Below, in pieces: positions 17,859 through 26,428 of a stretch of 64,000 nucleotides of DNA. This DNA comes from Suilimivivens sp964393865 (GTDB lineage: Bacteria > Bacillota > Clostridia > Lachnospirales > Lachnospiraceae), in contig CAYMUW010000015.1 in NCBI GenBank assembly GCA_964393865.1, forward strand, positions 1 through 64,000, in the 5' to 3' direction. Made by a program: the position numbers and the translations under genes. The notes below the pieces were generated by a model. The model searched no databases. It saw only the letters and a list, made by a program, of their open reading frames with translations, and had not been told where the DNA came from. Position 1 is the stretch's first letter. The number at the start of each line of letters is the position of its first letter.

Positions 17859-19319
17859 ATGAGAGAAAAATATGAGTCACTGGGACTTGCTGATCTGAAG
17901 GCAATTGCCAAAGCCAGAGGACTAAAGGGTACCTCAACGATGAAAAAAGCAGATTTGGTAGAGCTGATGCTGGCAGAGGATGAGAAGGACAAGGCGGAAG
18001 GAAAAAGCGTGCAGCCGAAGGGCGTCATGGAAAAAAGCGACAGAGCTGATCACAGTGACAAAAAGGCTAATCGCACGGAAAACAGGACAGAAAGCAGGCC
18101 GGTGAACAGAGCAGAAGGCAGAGCGGACAATAGAACGGAAGGTAAAACGGAGGAACAGCGCCCGGAGGAGGAGAAGTTTCCTGCGGAGCTTGACAGCGGC
18201 GTGGCAGCCAGCGGTATTTTGGAGGTTATGCCGGACGGTTATGGATTTATCCGCTGCGAAAATTATCTTCCTGGCGATCATGATGTTTATGTAGCGCCCA
18301 GCCAGATCAGAAGATTTGGCCTTAAAACGGGAGATATCCTTGAGGGCAATACCAGAGTAAGAACCCAGGGGGAGAAATTTGCAGCGCTTCTCTATGTGAA
18401 GAGCATCAACGGTTATCTCCCGGAGGTGGCGGCGCGGAGAAGTAATTTTGAGGATATGACGCCGATTTTCCCCAATGAGAGGCTTCACCTTGAAATGCCC
18501 GGCGCCAGTGTTGCCATGAGAATTATGGATTTGGTCAGTCCTGTGGGTAAGGGCCAGCGCGGCTTGATTGTATCACCGCCTAAGGCAGGTAAGACCACGT
18601 TGCTGAAAGAGGTGGCGAAATCCATTAAGAGAAATTCTCCTGAGGTGCATTTGATTATTTTGCTGATTGATGAGCGTCCCGAGGAGGTTACGGACATTAA
18701 GGAAGCAATTGAAGGGCCTAATGTGGAGGTTATTTATTCTACCTTTGATGAGCTTCCTGAGCATCATAAAAGAGTATCGGAGATGGTAATCGAAAGAGGC
18801 AAACGTCTGGTAGAGCATAAGAAGGACGTCATGATCCTGATTGACAGTATTACCAGACTGACCAGAGCTTACAATCAGACGGTGCCGCCAAGCGGACGTA
18901 CCTTATCAGGTGGTCTTGATCCGGCAGCGCTTCATATGCCGAAACGTTTCTTTGGCGCCGCAAGAAATATGCGTGAGGGCGGTTCCCTGACGATTCTTGC
19001 CACAGCGCTTGTGGATACGGGAAGCAAGATGGATGATGTGGTTTACGAGGAATTTAAGGGCACCGGTAACATGGAGCTGGTTTTGGATCGAAAGCTGTCC
19101 GAGAAGAGAGTTTTCCCTGCCATTGATATTCCTAAATCAGGAACCAGAAGAGAGGATCTTTTGCTGGCTCAGGATGAACTGGAGGCCATCAACATTATGC
19201 GTAAGGCGTTAAACGGCCTTAAGCCTGAGGAAGCGGTTGACAAGATTTTGGATATGTTTGCAAGAACCAGAAATAATCAGGAATTTGTCAATATGGTCAA
19301 AAAAATTAAGTGGTTTTAA
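17859..19319 (+). CDS. rho: Transcription termination factor Rho
   Basis: An RNA-dependent hexameric helicase that ends transcription at Rho sites. It has 486 residues, longer than the roughly 420 of E. coli or B. subtilis. Residues 1-42 are the SAP-like Rho N domain (ADLKAIAKARGLKG). Residues about 45-110 are an extra hydrophilic segment built from degenerate repeats such as NRTENRTESR and NRAEGRADNR. The RNA-binding cold-shock domain follows (GILEVMPDGYGFIR). Walker A is SPPKAGKTTLLK (239-250), Walker B is LIILLIDERPEEV, and the secondary RNA site is in SGGLDPAALHMPKRFFGAARN. ATG 17859 follows AAGAAAGG. It precedes rpmE, as often in Clostridia. Confidence 0.96.
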   Translation: MREKYESLGLADLKAIAKARGLKGTSTMKKADLVELMLAEDEKDKAEGKSVQPKGVMEKSDRADHSDKKANRTENRTESRPVNRAEGRADNRTEGKTEEQRPEEEKFPAELDSGVAASGILEVMPDGYGFIRCENYLPGDHDVYVAPSQIRRFGLKTGDILEGNTRVRTQGEKFAALLYVKSINGYLPEVAARRSNFEDMTPIFPNERLHLEMPGASVAMRIMDLVSPVGKGQRGLIVSPPKAGKTTLLKEVAKSIKRNSPEVHLIILLIDERPEEVTDIKEAIEGPNVEVIYSTFDELPEHHKRVSEMVIERGKRLVEHKKDVMILIDSITRLTRAYNQTVPPSGRTLSGGLDPAALHMPKRFFGAARNMREGGSLTILATALVDTGSKMDDVVYEEFKGTGNMELVLDRKLSEKRVFPAIDIPKSGTRREDLLLAQDELEAINIMRKALNGLKPEEAVDKILDMFARTRNNQEFVNMVKKIKWF

Positions 19320-19379
19320 CAGTTCAGCGTGATAGAAGCAAAAAAAAGCAAAAAAATGATAAGAAAGCTAAAAAAGGAC

Positions 19380-19408
19380 TTGCAACATAAGAAAGCGTAT
19401 GATACAAT
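19380..19408 (+). promoter_or_regulatory. rpmE promoter
   Basis: TTGCAA (19380-19385) and TACAAT (19403-19408) are spaced 17 bp apart. Predicted transcription starts about 100 nt before the rpmE ATG. The leader contains an 8-bp hairpin, TATATGGG (19439-19446) with CCCATATA (19451-19458) and loop CGTT, which may be the autoregulatory L31 leader type known in Firmicutes. Confidence 0.65.
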
Positions 19409-19515
19409 TAAAAAGCTGTTTCGGGGGAAATGGCTGTGTATATGGGCGTTCCCATATATCGGTGGATGAGAACGATTTATGTTATTAAGTTCATATAGAG
19501 AGGAGCATTTTTAAG

Positions 19516-19722
19516 ATGAAAGAAGGAATTCATCCTGAGTACTATCAGGCAACTGTAACTTGCAACTGTGGCAATACATTTGTAACAGGTTCAACCAAAA
19601 AGGATATTCACGTTGAAGTTTGTTCTAAATGCCATTCATTCTACACAGGCCAGCAAAAGGCTGTAAGAGCTGACGGACGTATTGATAAGTTCAATAGGAA
19701 GTATGGTGTAGAAAGCAAATAG
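19516..19722 (+). CDS. rpmE: 50S ribosomal protein L31
   Basis: A 68-residue ribosomal protein of the zinc-binding (type A) class. Residues TCNCGNTFVTGST and EVCSKCHSF supply four cysteines (CxC and CxxC). It lies at the bridge between ribosomal subunits. GAGAGGAG is placed before ATG 19516. It has its own promoter and is closed by a strong terminator, so it is a monocistronic unit between rho and the DUF1385 gene. Confidence 0.96.
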   Translation: MKEGIHPEYYQATVTCNCGNTFVTGSTKKDIHVEVCSKCHSFYTGQQKAVRADGRIDKFNRKYGVESK

Positions 19723-19733
19723 TTATGTGTGAA

Positions 19734-19766
19734 AAGGTTGAGGTGTTACATCTCAACCTTATTTTT
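19734..19766 (+). terminator. rpmE terminator
   Basis: AAGGTTGAG (19734-19742) pairs with CTCAACCTT (19752-19760), followed by ATTTTTC. Two more weak pairs extend the stem inward. Confidence 0.88.
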
Positions 19767-19796
19767 CTTGTTTTAATAGGAAAGGCATAAGGCGAT

Positions 19797-20795
19797 ATGA
19801 AAAAGAGTAAATGCAATCGGTCTTCAGGAATCGGCGGACAGGCGGTTCTTGAAGGGGTAATGATGCGAAATAAGGATGATTATGCGGTAGCGATCAGAAA
19901 GCCTAACGGGGAGATTGAAGTAGAGGTAGATGTGTTCCACAGCATTGTACAGGGAAGCGTGCTTACCAAAATCCCTTTTATCAGAGGAATATTTAATTTC
20001 ATTGATTCTCTGCGTATTGGTATCAAAACATTGAATTTTTCCGCATCCTTTTATGAGGATGGAGAAGCTCAGGAGACTAAGCTGGATAAAGCCCTTGACA
20101 AGGTGTCGGGAGGCAGAGGCGAAAATATTTTAATGGGAATTACGACGGTATTTTCCGTTGTGCTTGCAGTGGGAGTTTTTATTTTGCTTCCTTACTTTTT
20201 ATCATCATTTCTTGCGGAATATGTGAGAAATGCGTCTCTTCTTGCCATCATTGAGGGTGCTATTCGAATTTTGATTTTCTTTATCTATGTGGTAGGAATC
20301 AGCATGATGAAGGATATACACAGGCTGTATCAATATCATGGGGCGGAACATAAATGCATCAACTGTATTGAAATGGGGCGTCCTCTTACGGTTCATAATG
20401 TGATGAGAAGCTCCCGCCTTCACAAAAGATGCGGCACCAGCTTTTTGTTCTTTGTTATGTTTGTAAGTATTATTTTGTTTTTCTTTATTCGGGTGGACAG
20501 TCTGCCCCTTAAGCTGGTTCTGCGTATTTTATTGATTCCAGTTATAGCGGGGATTTCCTATGAGATTATTCGTCTTGCAGGAAGGTCCGACAATTTGTTT
20601 GTCCGTATCATTTCCGCACCGGGCATGCTTTTGCAGAGGCTGACTACCAAGGAGCCGGATGAAAGTATGGCAGAGGTTGCCATTAAGTCGGTAGAGGCGG
20701 TGTTTGACTGGAAGGCATATCTGAAGGAAACCTTTGGCTATGAGGTGGAGGATTCCTGGTTGGAGGATGAGCCTGCTTCCGAAGAGGAAGATTAG
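19797..20795 (+). CDS. DUF1385 family membrane protein (YqhQ-like)
   Basis: A 332-residue protein of the DUF1385 family, of which B. subtilis YqhQ is a member; annotated as a predicted metal-dependent enzyme, with function unsettled. The family opening is visible: GIGGQAVLEGVMMRNKDDYAVAIRKPNGEI. Hydrophobic segments lie at about 110-135, 140-165, 212-235 and 240-262. YQYHGAEHKCINCIEMG and HKRCGTSF hold the conserved His/Cys/Glu residues proposed to bind metal. It is followed by prmC and prfA, the usual arrangement in Clostridia. Confidence 0.92.
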   Translation: MKKSKCNRSSGIGGQAVLEGVMMRNKDDYAVAIRKPNGEIEVEVDVFHSIVQGSVLTKIPFIRGIFNFIDSLRIGIKTLNFSASFYEDGEAQETKLDKALDKVSGGRGENILMGITTVFSVVLAVGVFILLPYFLSSFLAEYVRNASLLAIIEGAIRILIFFIYVVGISMMKDIHRLYQYHGAEHKCINCIEMGRPLTVHNVMRSSRLHKRCGTSFLFFVMFVSIILFFFIRVDSLPLKLVLRILLIPVIAGISYEIIRLAGRSDNLFVRIISAPGMLLQRLTTKEPDESMAEVAIKSVEAVFDWKAYLKETFGYEVEDSWLEDEPASEEED

Positions 20796-20863
20796 TGCGG
20801 TATCGAAAAGTCTGTTCAGGATATGTGGGCAAAGGAAAAGAATGTGATTGATGGAGGTTGCTG

Positions 20864-21700
20864 ATGGAATATGAGGCGTTATACCGCATGGGAGTATCCA
20901 AGCTTCAATATGCAGGAATAGAAGAAGCCTCGCTGGATGCAAGACTTCTTTTGGAAGAGGTATGCGGTACGGACAGAAATGCCTTGCTGGCACATGGAGA
21001 CCGGGAAGTGACGGAGGAACAACGGAAATGTTATGTAAACTACCTTGAACAGAGAAGCAGTCATGTTCCTTTACAGCATATTTTGGGCTATCAGGAGTTT
21101 ATGGGACTGCGTTTTAAGGTTTCTCCGGCGGTGCTGATACCGAGGCAGGATACGGAAACGCTTGTGGAGGAGGCTATGCGTTTTCTCCATGACGGAATGC
21201 ATATCCTGGATATGTGTACCGGTTCCGGCTGTATTCTGCTCAGTCTGCTTAAGTATTCCAATGACTGTGTGGGTGTCGGCTGTGATCTGTCGGCAGATGC
21301 ACTTAAGGTTGCAGCAGAAAATGCAGCAATGCATGAGCTTGAGGCGGAATTTATACAGAGTGACCTTTTTGAAAGGATATCCGGAAAGTTTGAATTGATT
21401 GTTTCCAATCCGCCTTACATTAAAAGCGGCGTTATTCCTGAACTGATGGAGGAGGTCAGGGAGCATGATCCCGGAATGGCTCTTGACGGCGGTGAGGACG
21501 GCCTTTTCTTTTACAGAAGGATTGTGGCAGAGGCCGGAGAATATTTGTATCCGGGCGGTATGCTGTTTTTGGAGATCGGATACGATCAGGCAGATGAGGT
21601 GTCCGGCTTGATGCAGAAGGCAGGATACAAGGATGTAACCGTATGTCAGGATCTGGCAGGACTTGACCGGGTGGTATATGGACGGCAGGTCAGCATGTGA
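20864..21700 (+). CDS. prmC: Release factor glutamine N5-methyltransferase
   Basis: Methylates the Gln of the GGQ motif in RF1/RF2 using S-adenosylmethionine. ATG 20864 is chosen with GGAGG (20853-20857) at 6 bp; a TTG at 20858 is in frame but too close to that site. The protein has 278 residues. The N-terminal helical domain spans residues 1-80. The SAM-binding motif is ILDMCTGSGCILLSL and the catalytic motif is SNPPYIKSG (NPPY). Its substrate, RF1, is encoded by the next gene. Confidence 0.95.
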   Translation: MEYEALYRMGVSKLQYAGIEEASLDARLLLEEVCGTDRNALLAHGDREVTEEQRKCYVNYLEQRSSHVPLQHILGYQEFMGLRFKVSPAVLIPRQDTETLVEEAMRFLHDGMHILDMCTGSGCILLSLLKYSNDCVGVGCDLSADALKVAAENAAMHELEAEFIQSDLFERISGKFELIVSNPPYIKSGVIPELMEEVREHDPGMALDGGEDGLFFYRRIVAEAGEYLYPGGMLFLEIGYDQADEVSGLMQKAGYKDVTVCQDLAGLDRVVYGRQVSM

Positions 21701-21768
21701 TAAGCAGATAAACCGGCGTACATCGGAAGCAATTAGTTGACAGGATATAGAAAGGTAAGGATAGTAAG

Positions 21769-22845
21769 GTGTTTGATAAACTGGAAGACTTATTAATTCG
21801 TTTTGAAGAGATTATGGGAGAGCTGGGAGAGCCTACCGTAACCAACAATCAGGACAGATTTCGGAAGCTGATGAAGGAGCAGAGCGATCTGACTCCTATC
21901 GTGGAGGCATATAAGGAATACAAAAAGACCAGGCAGGATGTGGAGGATTCCCTTGCCATGCTGGAGGAAGAGTCCGATGAGGACATGAGGGAAATGCTGA
22001 AGGAGGAGCTGAATGCGGGAAAGAAGCGCATTGAGGAGCTTGAGCAGACATTAAAGATTTTATTACTTCCCAAGGACCCTAATGATGAAAAGAATGTTAT
22101 TATGGAAATTCGTGCAGGCGCGGGGGGCGATGAGGCTGCTCTTTTTGCGGCAGAGATGTATCGTCTTTATGTGCATTATGCGGAGGGACGGCGCTGGAAG
22201 GTTGAAACGTTGAATATAGACGAAATCGGTATCGGCGGCATGAAGGAAGTGAACCTTGTGATTTCCGGCCAGGGGGCTTATTCGGTGCTGAAATATGAAA
22301 GCGGTGTGCACCGTGTACAACGTGTACCGGAGACGGAATCCGGCGGGCGTATTCATACCTCTACCATCAGTGTAGCAGTTATGCCTGAGGTGGATGAGGA
22401 TATTGATATTGTGATCGATGAGAAGGACATTCGTATAGACGTTATGCGTGCGTCGGGAAATGGCGGGCAGTGTGTCAACACCACCGACTCTGCGGTGCGT
22501 CTTACTCACTATCCCACAGGAATTGTGGTATACAGCCAGACCGAAAAGTCCCAGCTGCAGAACAAGGCCAAGGCGTTTGCGCTGCTGAAGGCAAAGCTGT
22601 ATGACATGGAACAGCAGCAAAGGCATGATGCGGAAGCAGAGCTCCGCAGAAGCCAGATCGGTACGGGAGACCGCTCTGAGAAGATTCGTACCTATAACTT
22701 TCCACAGGGCCGCGTGACCGATCACCGCATCGGATTGACGTTGTATAAGCTGGATAAGATTATGAACGGAGATATTCAGGAAATTATTGATGCGTGTATT
22801 GCGGCGGACCAGGCTGCAAAGCTGGCGAAGATGAATGAGAATTAG
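21769..22845 (+). CDS. prfA: Peptide chain release factor 1
   Basis: Recognises UAA and UAG stop codons and triggers peptide release. It has 358 residues and starts at GTG 21769 with AAGG upstream. The GGQ motif lies in RASGNGGQCVNTTDSAVR, and its Gln is the PrmC target. RF1 features include IRAGAGGDEAALFAAEM and the C-terminal RKYNFPQGRVTDHR-like segment, here RTYNFPQGRVTDHRIG. It is the last gene of the prmC-prfA transcript, which ends at the hairpin about 65 bp downstream. Confidence 0.96.
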   Translation: MFDKLEDLLIRFEEIMGELGEPTVTNNQDRFRKLMKEQSDLTPIVEAYKEYKKTRQDVEDSLAMLEEESDEDMREMLKEELNAGKKRIEELEQTLKILLLPKDPNDEKNVIMEIRAGAGGDEAALFAAEMYRLYVHYAEGRRWKVETLNIDEIGIGGMKEVNLVISGQGAYSVLKYESGVHRVQRVPETESGGRIHTSTISVAVMPEVDEDIDIVIDEKDIRIDVMRASGNGGQCVNTTDSAVRLTHYPTGIVVYSQTEKSQLQNKAKAFALLKAKLYDMEQQQRHDAEAELRRSQIGTGDRSEKIRTYNFPQGRVTDHRIGLTLYKLDKIMNGDIQEIIDACIAADQAAKLAKMNEN

Positions 22846-22909
22846 GTCAGATGCCCAGACCTTTTGTACAAATTTGAAAAATTCGAGTAGTGAGATATAA
22901 AGAGAAGGC

Positions 22910-22949
22910 GCTCTATATCAGTTTAAATGACTGATATAGGGCATTTTTG
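22910..22949 (+). terminator. Terminator after prfA
   Basis: CTATATCAGT (22913-22922) pairs with ACTGATATAG (22930-22939), extended by GCT/GGC-type pairs to 22910-22942, then ATTTTTG. Confidence 0.87.
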
Positions 22950-23069
22950 TGTTTATCCCGCCTGACAGTGGGGCAACTTAAGAAGTTGCGAAAAGATGGT
23001 GGTTTGCAACTGGGGTTGCGGATAGAATGAGCTTGTAAAACAAGTAAGATTTATGCGGAGGGAATACGA

Positions 23070-23270
23070 ATGACACTAGGTGAACAGATTAGGAAGGCTC
23101 GTGAAGAAAAGAATTATTCGCAAGAAGAATTGGCTTCAAGATTAGAAATCAGTAGGCAGGCAATATCAAAATGGGAAAATGGCACCGCAATTCCCAAAGG
23201 GTTTAATAGGGAAATGCTTAAACAGGAACTTGGACTTTCGCTGATAGAAAGAACATTATCAAAACATTAA
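23070..23270 (+). CDS. Truncated XRE-family helix-turn-helix protein
   Basis: A 66-residue Cro/CI-type DNA-binding domain. GGAGGG precedes ATG 23070. The HTH reads GEQIRKAREEKNYSQEELASRLEISRQAISKWENG and is followed by the short tail IPKGFNREMLKQELGLSLIERTLSKH. Relatives with this NREML(K/N)Q linker usually continue into membrane helices, so this copy looks truncated, although the HTH itself is intact. GCAACTT/AAGTTGC and related GCAAC inverted repeats at about 22973-23030 could be its operator. Bases 23271-23440 hold only a 33-codon open frame from ATG 23286 without a ribosome binding site. Confidence 0.65.
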   Translation: MTLGEQIRKAREEKNYSQEELASRLEISRQAISKWENGTAIPKGFNREMLKQELGLSLIERTLSKH

Positions 23271-23440
23271 AATTGAAGCAGATTATGGAAATAACAAAAA
23301 TACTTGATGAAGTTGATATTGCATATGTGGTGGAACCTGAGTTAGGATACTCCCAATTTTATTCTTGTGAGAAAAAATTAATTTAATAGCCACGAATTGC
23401 CAAAAATGGGCAAGGAAAGTCGGGAACGCCTTTCTTTATC

Positions 23441-23979
23441 GTGATAAGCTCTATTTACAGCAGGAAGTTTTGTTTTTTTACTTGGAGGATATGCATATAT
23501 TTGCTGATGGAGTTTTTGGCAGCAGGAGCAGCCGTGCTCATATGCATGATTTTCTTCTGGGATTCTTTTAAAGCTTCCGGGGATGCACCGAAAAGAGGAA
23601 TTTTTTCCGCATATCCGGTGGAAAAGAACTTACCGCTTAACTTTGTGCAGGAATTGATTGCAACTTTCGTATTTCTGTTTATCGTTTTTATGGGAATTGC
23701 CGGAGTCAGTGATTTGAAGGCCGGAAACCAGTCATTGATTGTTGGTCTGGTTGGTTTCGGGGCGGTTGCTCTGCTGGCGCTGTCACTCAACAGCACAGGT
23801 TTCAGCATGAATGCAATGCGTTCCGTATTCAGCAGCATTTGGTTTGCCCTGCTTCCAATTCCAAACAAGGGAAGCGAGAAGGTGGACTGGCAGTATCAGG
23901 TGATTGTCAACTTGGTGGGGCATCTATCGGCGCTGTTTTGGCAGTAATAGCAACCTCTGTAATCAAAGGAGCCTTGTAA
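23441..23979 (+). pseudogene. Aquaporin / glycerol facilitator (MIP) remnant
   Basis: The second half of a MIP-family channel. YLLMEFLAAGAAVLICMIFF, LPLNFVQELIATFVFLFIVF and STGFSMNAMRSVFSSIW align with helices 3-6 of GlpF-like proteins. The second NPA motif (NPARD) is changed to NAMRS. The first half with the first NPA box is missing. A frameshift near 23915 breaks the last helix: the open frame ends at 23947, while another frame continues GASIGAVLAVIATSVIKGAL to the TAA at 23977. Missing start, altered pore motif and frameshift together indicate a dead gene. Confidence 0.8.
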
Positions 23980-24010
23980 AGTTACATATTTGATCAAACA
24001 GTTATGAGGT

Positions 24011-24044
24011 GGCAGCCTAATGTGTTATACTTAGGCTGCCTTTT
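24011..24044 (+). terminator. Terminator after the aquaporin remnant
   Basis: A perfect 10-bp stem, GGCAGCCTAA (24011-24020) with TTAGGCTGCC (24031-24040), is followed by TTTT. It is probably the original terminator of the broken channel gene. Confidence 0.85.
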
Positions 24045-24076
24045 CCAATATTGAGAAAGTGTGGGAGGAAATATAA

Positions 24077-24559
24077 ATGGCTTCAAATAAACCTGTTGTA
24101 CGTCAGATTGCATGGATATCACTTGTGCCGCAGCTTATAGTTATGATATTATTAGTAGTACTTTTTGGGATTTTGATTAAGCCCTTTGAGTATGCGTTGA
24201 TTGTGGCAATGCTTTTTTATCTGTTTGTGTCTAATCTGTTGAGAAATCTGGTGCCCAGATACCATCGAAAGGGAATAGCGTTGTATAAAGCGGGTAATTA
24301 TGCGCAGGCAATCGGTGAATATGAAAAGAGCTATGCCTTTTTTACAGAGCATGCATGGATTGATAAGTATCGCTTTATTGTGCTGCTTTCTTCAAGCAGA
24401 ATTTCCTATACGGAAATGGCATTGCTGAACATTGCATTCTGCTATGCGCAAATGGGAGACGGCAGACGGGCGAAGGAATATTATGATAAGGTATTAGAGC
24501 AGTTTCCGGACAGTGAAATGGCGAAATCGGCACTGCGGATGCTTATGAGCGAGGTGTGA
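24077..24559 (+). CDS. Small membrane protein with TPR-like C-terminus
   Basis: A 160-residue protein; GGGAGG precedes ATG 24077. Two adjacent membrane segments occupy about residues 12-55 (WISLVPQLIVMILLVVLFGI, YALIVAMLFYLFVSNLL). The soluble part has tetratricopeptide character: KGIALYKAGNYAQAIGEYEKS and NIAFCYAQMGDGRRAKEYYDK. The function is unknown. Its stop lies 1 bp before the start of the GNAT gene, so the two are translationally coupled. Confidence 0.75.
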   Translation: MASNKPVVRQIAWISLVPQLIVMILLVVLFGILIKPFEYALIVAMLFYLFVSNLLRNLVPRYHRKGIALYKAGNYAQAIGEYEKSYAFFTEHAWIDKYRFIVLLSSSRISYTEMALLNIAFCYAQMGDGRRAKEYYDKVLEQFPDSEMAKSALRMLMSEV

Positions 24560-24560
24560 A

Positions 24561-24995
24561 ATGGAAGTAATACGTGCGGAGGAAATATGGCAGCAGGCAG
24601 GTGCATATTATGTTAGAATTCAGGCGATGGCAAAGAAGCATCATATTACCCTGAGACAGGAATTTGACGAACACGATACGCCGGAAACCAAATATATTGT
24701 TCTTTTGGAGAAAGATTTTCCGATAGCAACCTGTAGATTCTACGAGCTTGATTCGCAACGTGTCATGATTGGACGGGTCGTTGTCCTGCCGGAATATCAG
24801 AAGCAGGGGATTGGTTCAACGGTAATGCAGGAGGCAGAGAAATGGATCGGGGAGCTTGGTTATGATACGATAGTGATTGAAAGCCGTGATGTGGCGGTGG
24901 GCTTTTACGAAAAGCTTGGATATATTGCCGATACGGAGCAGGTGATATACGGGGAAACCTTTACCTGTGTTCATATGGAAAAAAAGATTAAATAA
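24561..24995 (+). CDS. GNAT family N-acetyltransferase
   Basis: A 144-residue Gcn5-related acetyltransferase. The acetyl-CoA binding motif A is VVVLPEYQKQGIGSTVMQEA (R/QxxGxG/A type, here QKQGIG). The later segment YDTIVIESRDVAVGFYEKLGY is the usual motif B. The ElaA-like N-terminus is only weakly similar, so the substrate is unknown. It is coupled to the TPR membrane protein upstream. Confidence 0.85.
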   Translation: MEVIRAEEIWQQAGAYYVRIQAMAKKHHITLRQEFDEHDTPETKYIVLLEKDFPIATCRFYELDSQRVMIGRVVVLPEYQKQGIGSTVMQEAEKWIGELGYDTIVIESRDVAVGFYEKLGYIADTEQVIYGETFTCVHMEKKIK

Positions 24996-25027
24996 GAGAG
25001 TAAATGTCACTAGCAGAAAGGGCAGAG

Positions 25028-25471
25028 ATGGGAAAAAGAATATTAAAGAGTATTGTGATATTATTGGCTGCAATGGTTGTAATTATTATAGGTTACAATT
25101 TATTTGGCGGAGCATTATGCAATAATGTCAGGGCAGCTCAAATTGAAAAGTCCTTTTCATCCTTAGAACTGCCGGAGGGAACGGAATTAATAGAAACAGC
25201 TTCATTTGTCGGAAATACCAGTGGAACCGGCAATCATACAGAGATATGGGCAGGTATGCTGGTATATTCTAAACTTGCGGAAGAGGATTTAAACCGATAT
25301 TTTGAGGGATATGATGTCTATGGTATCTTGGACAGTCAAAAAAATGACTGGCCCCGGGCAATGCGGAATGCAGGCTTTTCTAGGCTGGATGAAGCAATGA
25401 TAAACGAGGGATACTTTGTCATTGGCAGTTATTATGAAGCATTTACACAGGCGGATATACGTGGGCACTAA
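25028..25471 (+). CDS. Membrane-anchored protein of unknown function
   Basis: I do not recognise a family. ATG 25028 is preferred, with AAAGGG upstream; ATG 25004 is also in frame. The resulting 147-residue protein starts with a signal-anchor segment, ILKSIVILLAAMVVIIIGYN. The exported part is acidic, with EKSFSSLELPEGTELIETAS and YSKLAEEDLNRYFEGYDVYG. It follows the GNAT gene closely and may be cotranscribed with it. Confidence 0.6.
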   Translation: MGKRILKSIVILLAAMVVIIIGYNLFGGALCNNVRAAQIEKSFSSLELPEGTELIETASFVGNTSGTGNHTEIWAGMLVYSKLAEEDLNRYFEGYDVYGILDSQKNDWPRAMRNAGFSRLDEAMINEGYFVIGSYYEAFTQADIRGH

Positions 25472-25563
25472 GTAAAGAAAGCTTTAGGCATGCATTTAAG
25501 TATGAATTTCCATTTACAGAAAAACAAACTTAGGGTTAAAAAACCTGCCATAGAGGAGAAATT

Positions 25564-25977
25564 ATGCAAGGATATAACTTAATTATAGTTTATAACCAAA
25601 ACCTTGATAAAGTTTTATTATGTGTTCGAAGAAATGATCCATATAAGGGATTGGCCAATTTTGTAGGCGGCAAAATTGAGAGCGGAGAAGACGGACTGCA
25701 TGCTGCCTATCGGGAATTGGAGGAGGAAACCTCCATAACGAAGGATGATATAAAGCTGATTCATTTTATGGATATGAAATACTATATGTCCGACTTTTAT
25801 ATGGAAATATATGTTGGGAGATTAAATAAAGAAGTATCGGTTGTCGGGGATGAAAATGATCTGTACTGGTCAGGCCTGGATCATAATTTTTTCGACATGT
25901 CCCAATATGCAGGGGAAGGGAATATGGGGCATATGCTGGAAGAAATTAATTTGTGCAGGGACAAAATATTTTCGTAA
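25564..25977 (+). CDS. NUDIX hydrolase
   Basis: A 137-residue Nudix-fold phosphohydrolase. The Nudix box GGKIESGEDGLHAAYRELEE then ETSI matches Gx5Ex7REUxEExxU, with Thr in place of the usual Gly near its end. The metal-binding Glu pair is intact. AGAGGAG precedes ATG 25564. The substrate (nucleotide diphosphate derivative) is unknown. Spacing to the MarR gene downstream is 32 bp. Confidence 0.88.
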   Translation: MQGYNLIIVYNQNLDKVLLCVRRNDPYKGLANFVGGKIESGEDGLHAAYRELEEETSITKDDIKLIHFMDMKYYMSDFYMEIYVGRLNKEVSVVGDENDLYWSGLDHNFFDMSQYAGEGNMGHMLEEINLCRDKIFS

Positions 25978-26009
25978 TCGGAAACTGGAGGAATTGAGGG
26001 GGACTAACG

Positions 26010-26390
26010 GTGAAAGCATATTTCAGCGATACAGTCAGAGTTATAAAATCGGAGGGAAATTATGCAGATAAAGGAAAAAACAGTGCATCGAATGAGGAAT
26101 TTAACCGCTTTTATATGTCAAAAATGAGGCTGCTTGACAATCATTATCTGGGCTTGGAGTATTCACCTACCGAAGCAAGGGTGTTGTTTGAGGTATATGA
26201 AAATGACGGGTGCAATGCTACCTATATAGCAAAAACCATAAACATAGATAAAAGCTATTTGAGCAGAATAATCAAAGCGCATGAAAAAAGCGGTTATCTG
26301 ATAAGAAGCGTATCACAAAAGGATTCAAGATCGTTTGATTTGCACCTGACGGAAGCGCTTAACACGGTCACGGACATTTTAAAAGACTGA
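26010..26390 (+). CDS. MarR-family transcriptional regulator
   Basis: A 126-residue winged-helix regulator beginning at GTG 26010 with GAGGGGG upstream. Recognisable parts are FNRFYMSKMRLLDNHYLGL (dimer helix), SPTEARVLFEVYENDG, the recognition helix ATYIAKTINIDKSYLSRII and the wing KDSRSFDLHLTEA. This type is normally fused to a C-terminal GNAT domain in one polypeptide. Here the MarR part stops at 26390 and the GNAT domain is encoded separately 38 bp later with its own ribosome binding site. Confidence 0.85.
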   Translation: MKAYFSDTVRVIKSEGNYADKGKNSASNEEFNRFYMSKMRLLDNHYLGLEYSPTEARVLFEVYENDGCNATYIAKTINIDKSYLSRIIKAHEKSGYLIRSVSQKDSRSFDLHLTEALNTVTDILKD

Positions 26391-26428
26391 AAGGAACCGG
26401 AAAGATAATTTATAAGGAGTGATTATTT

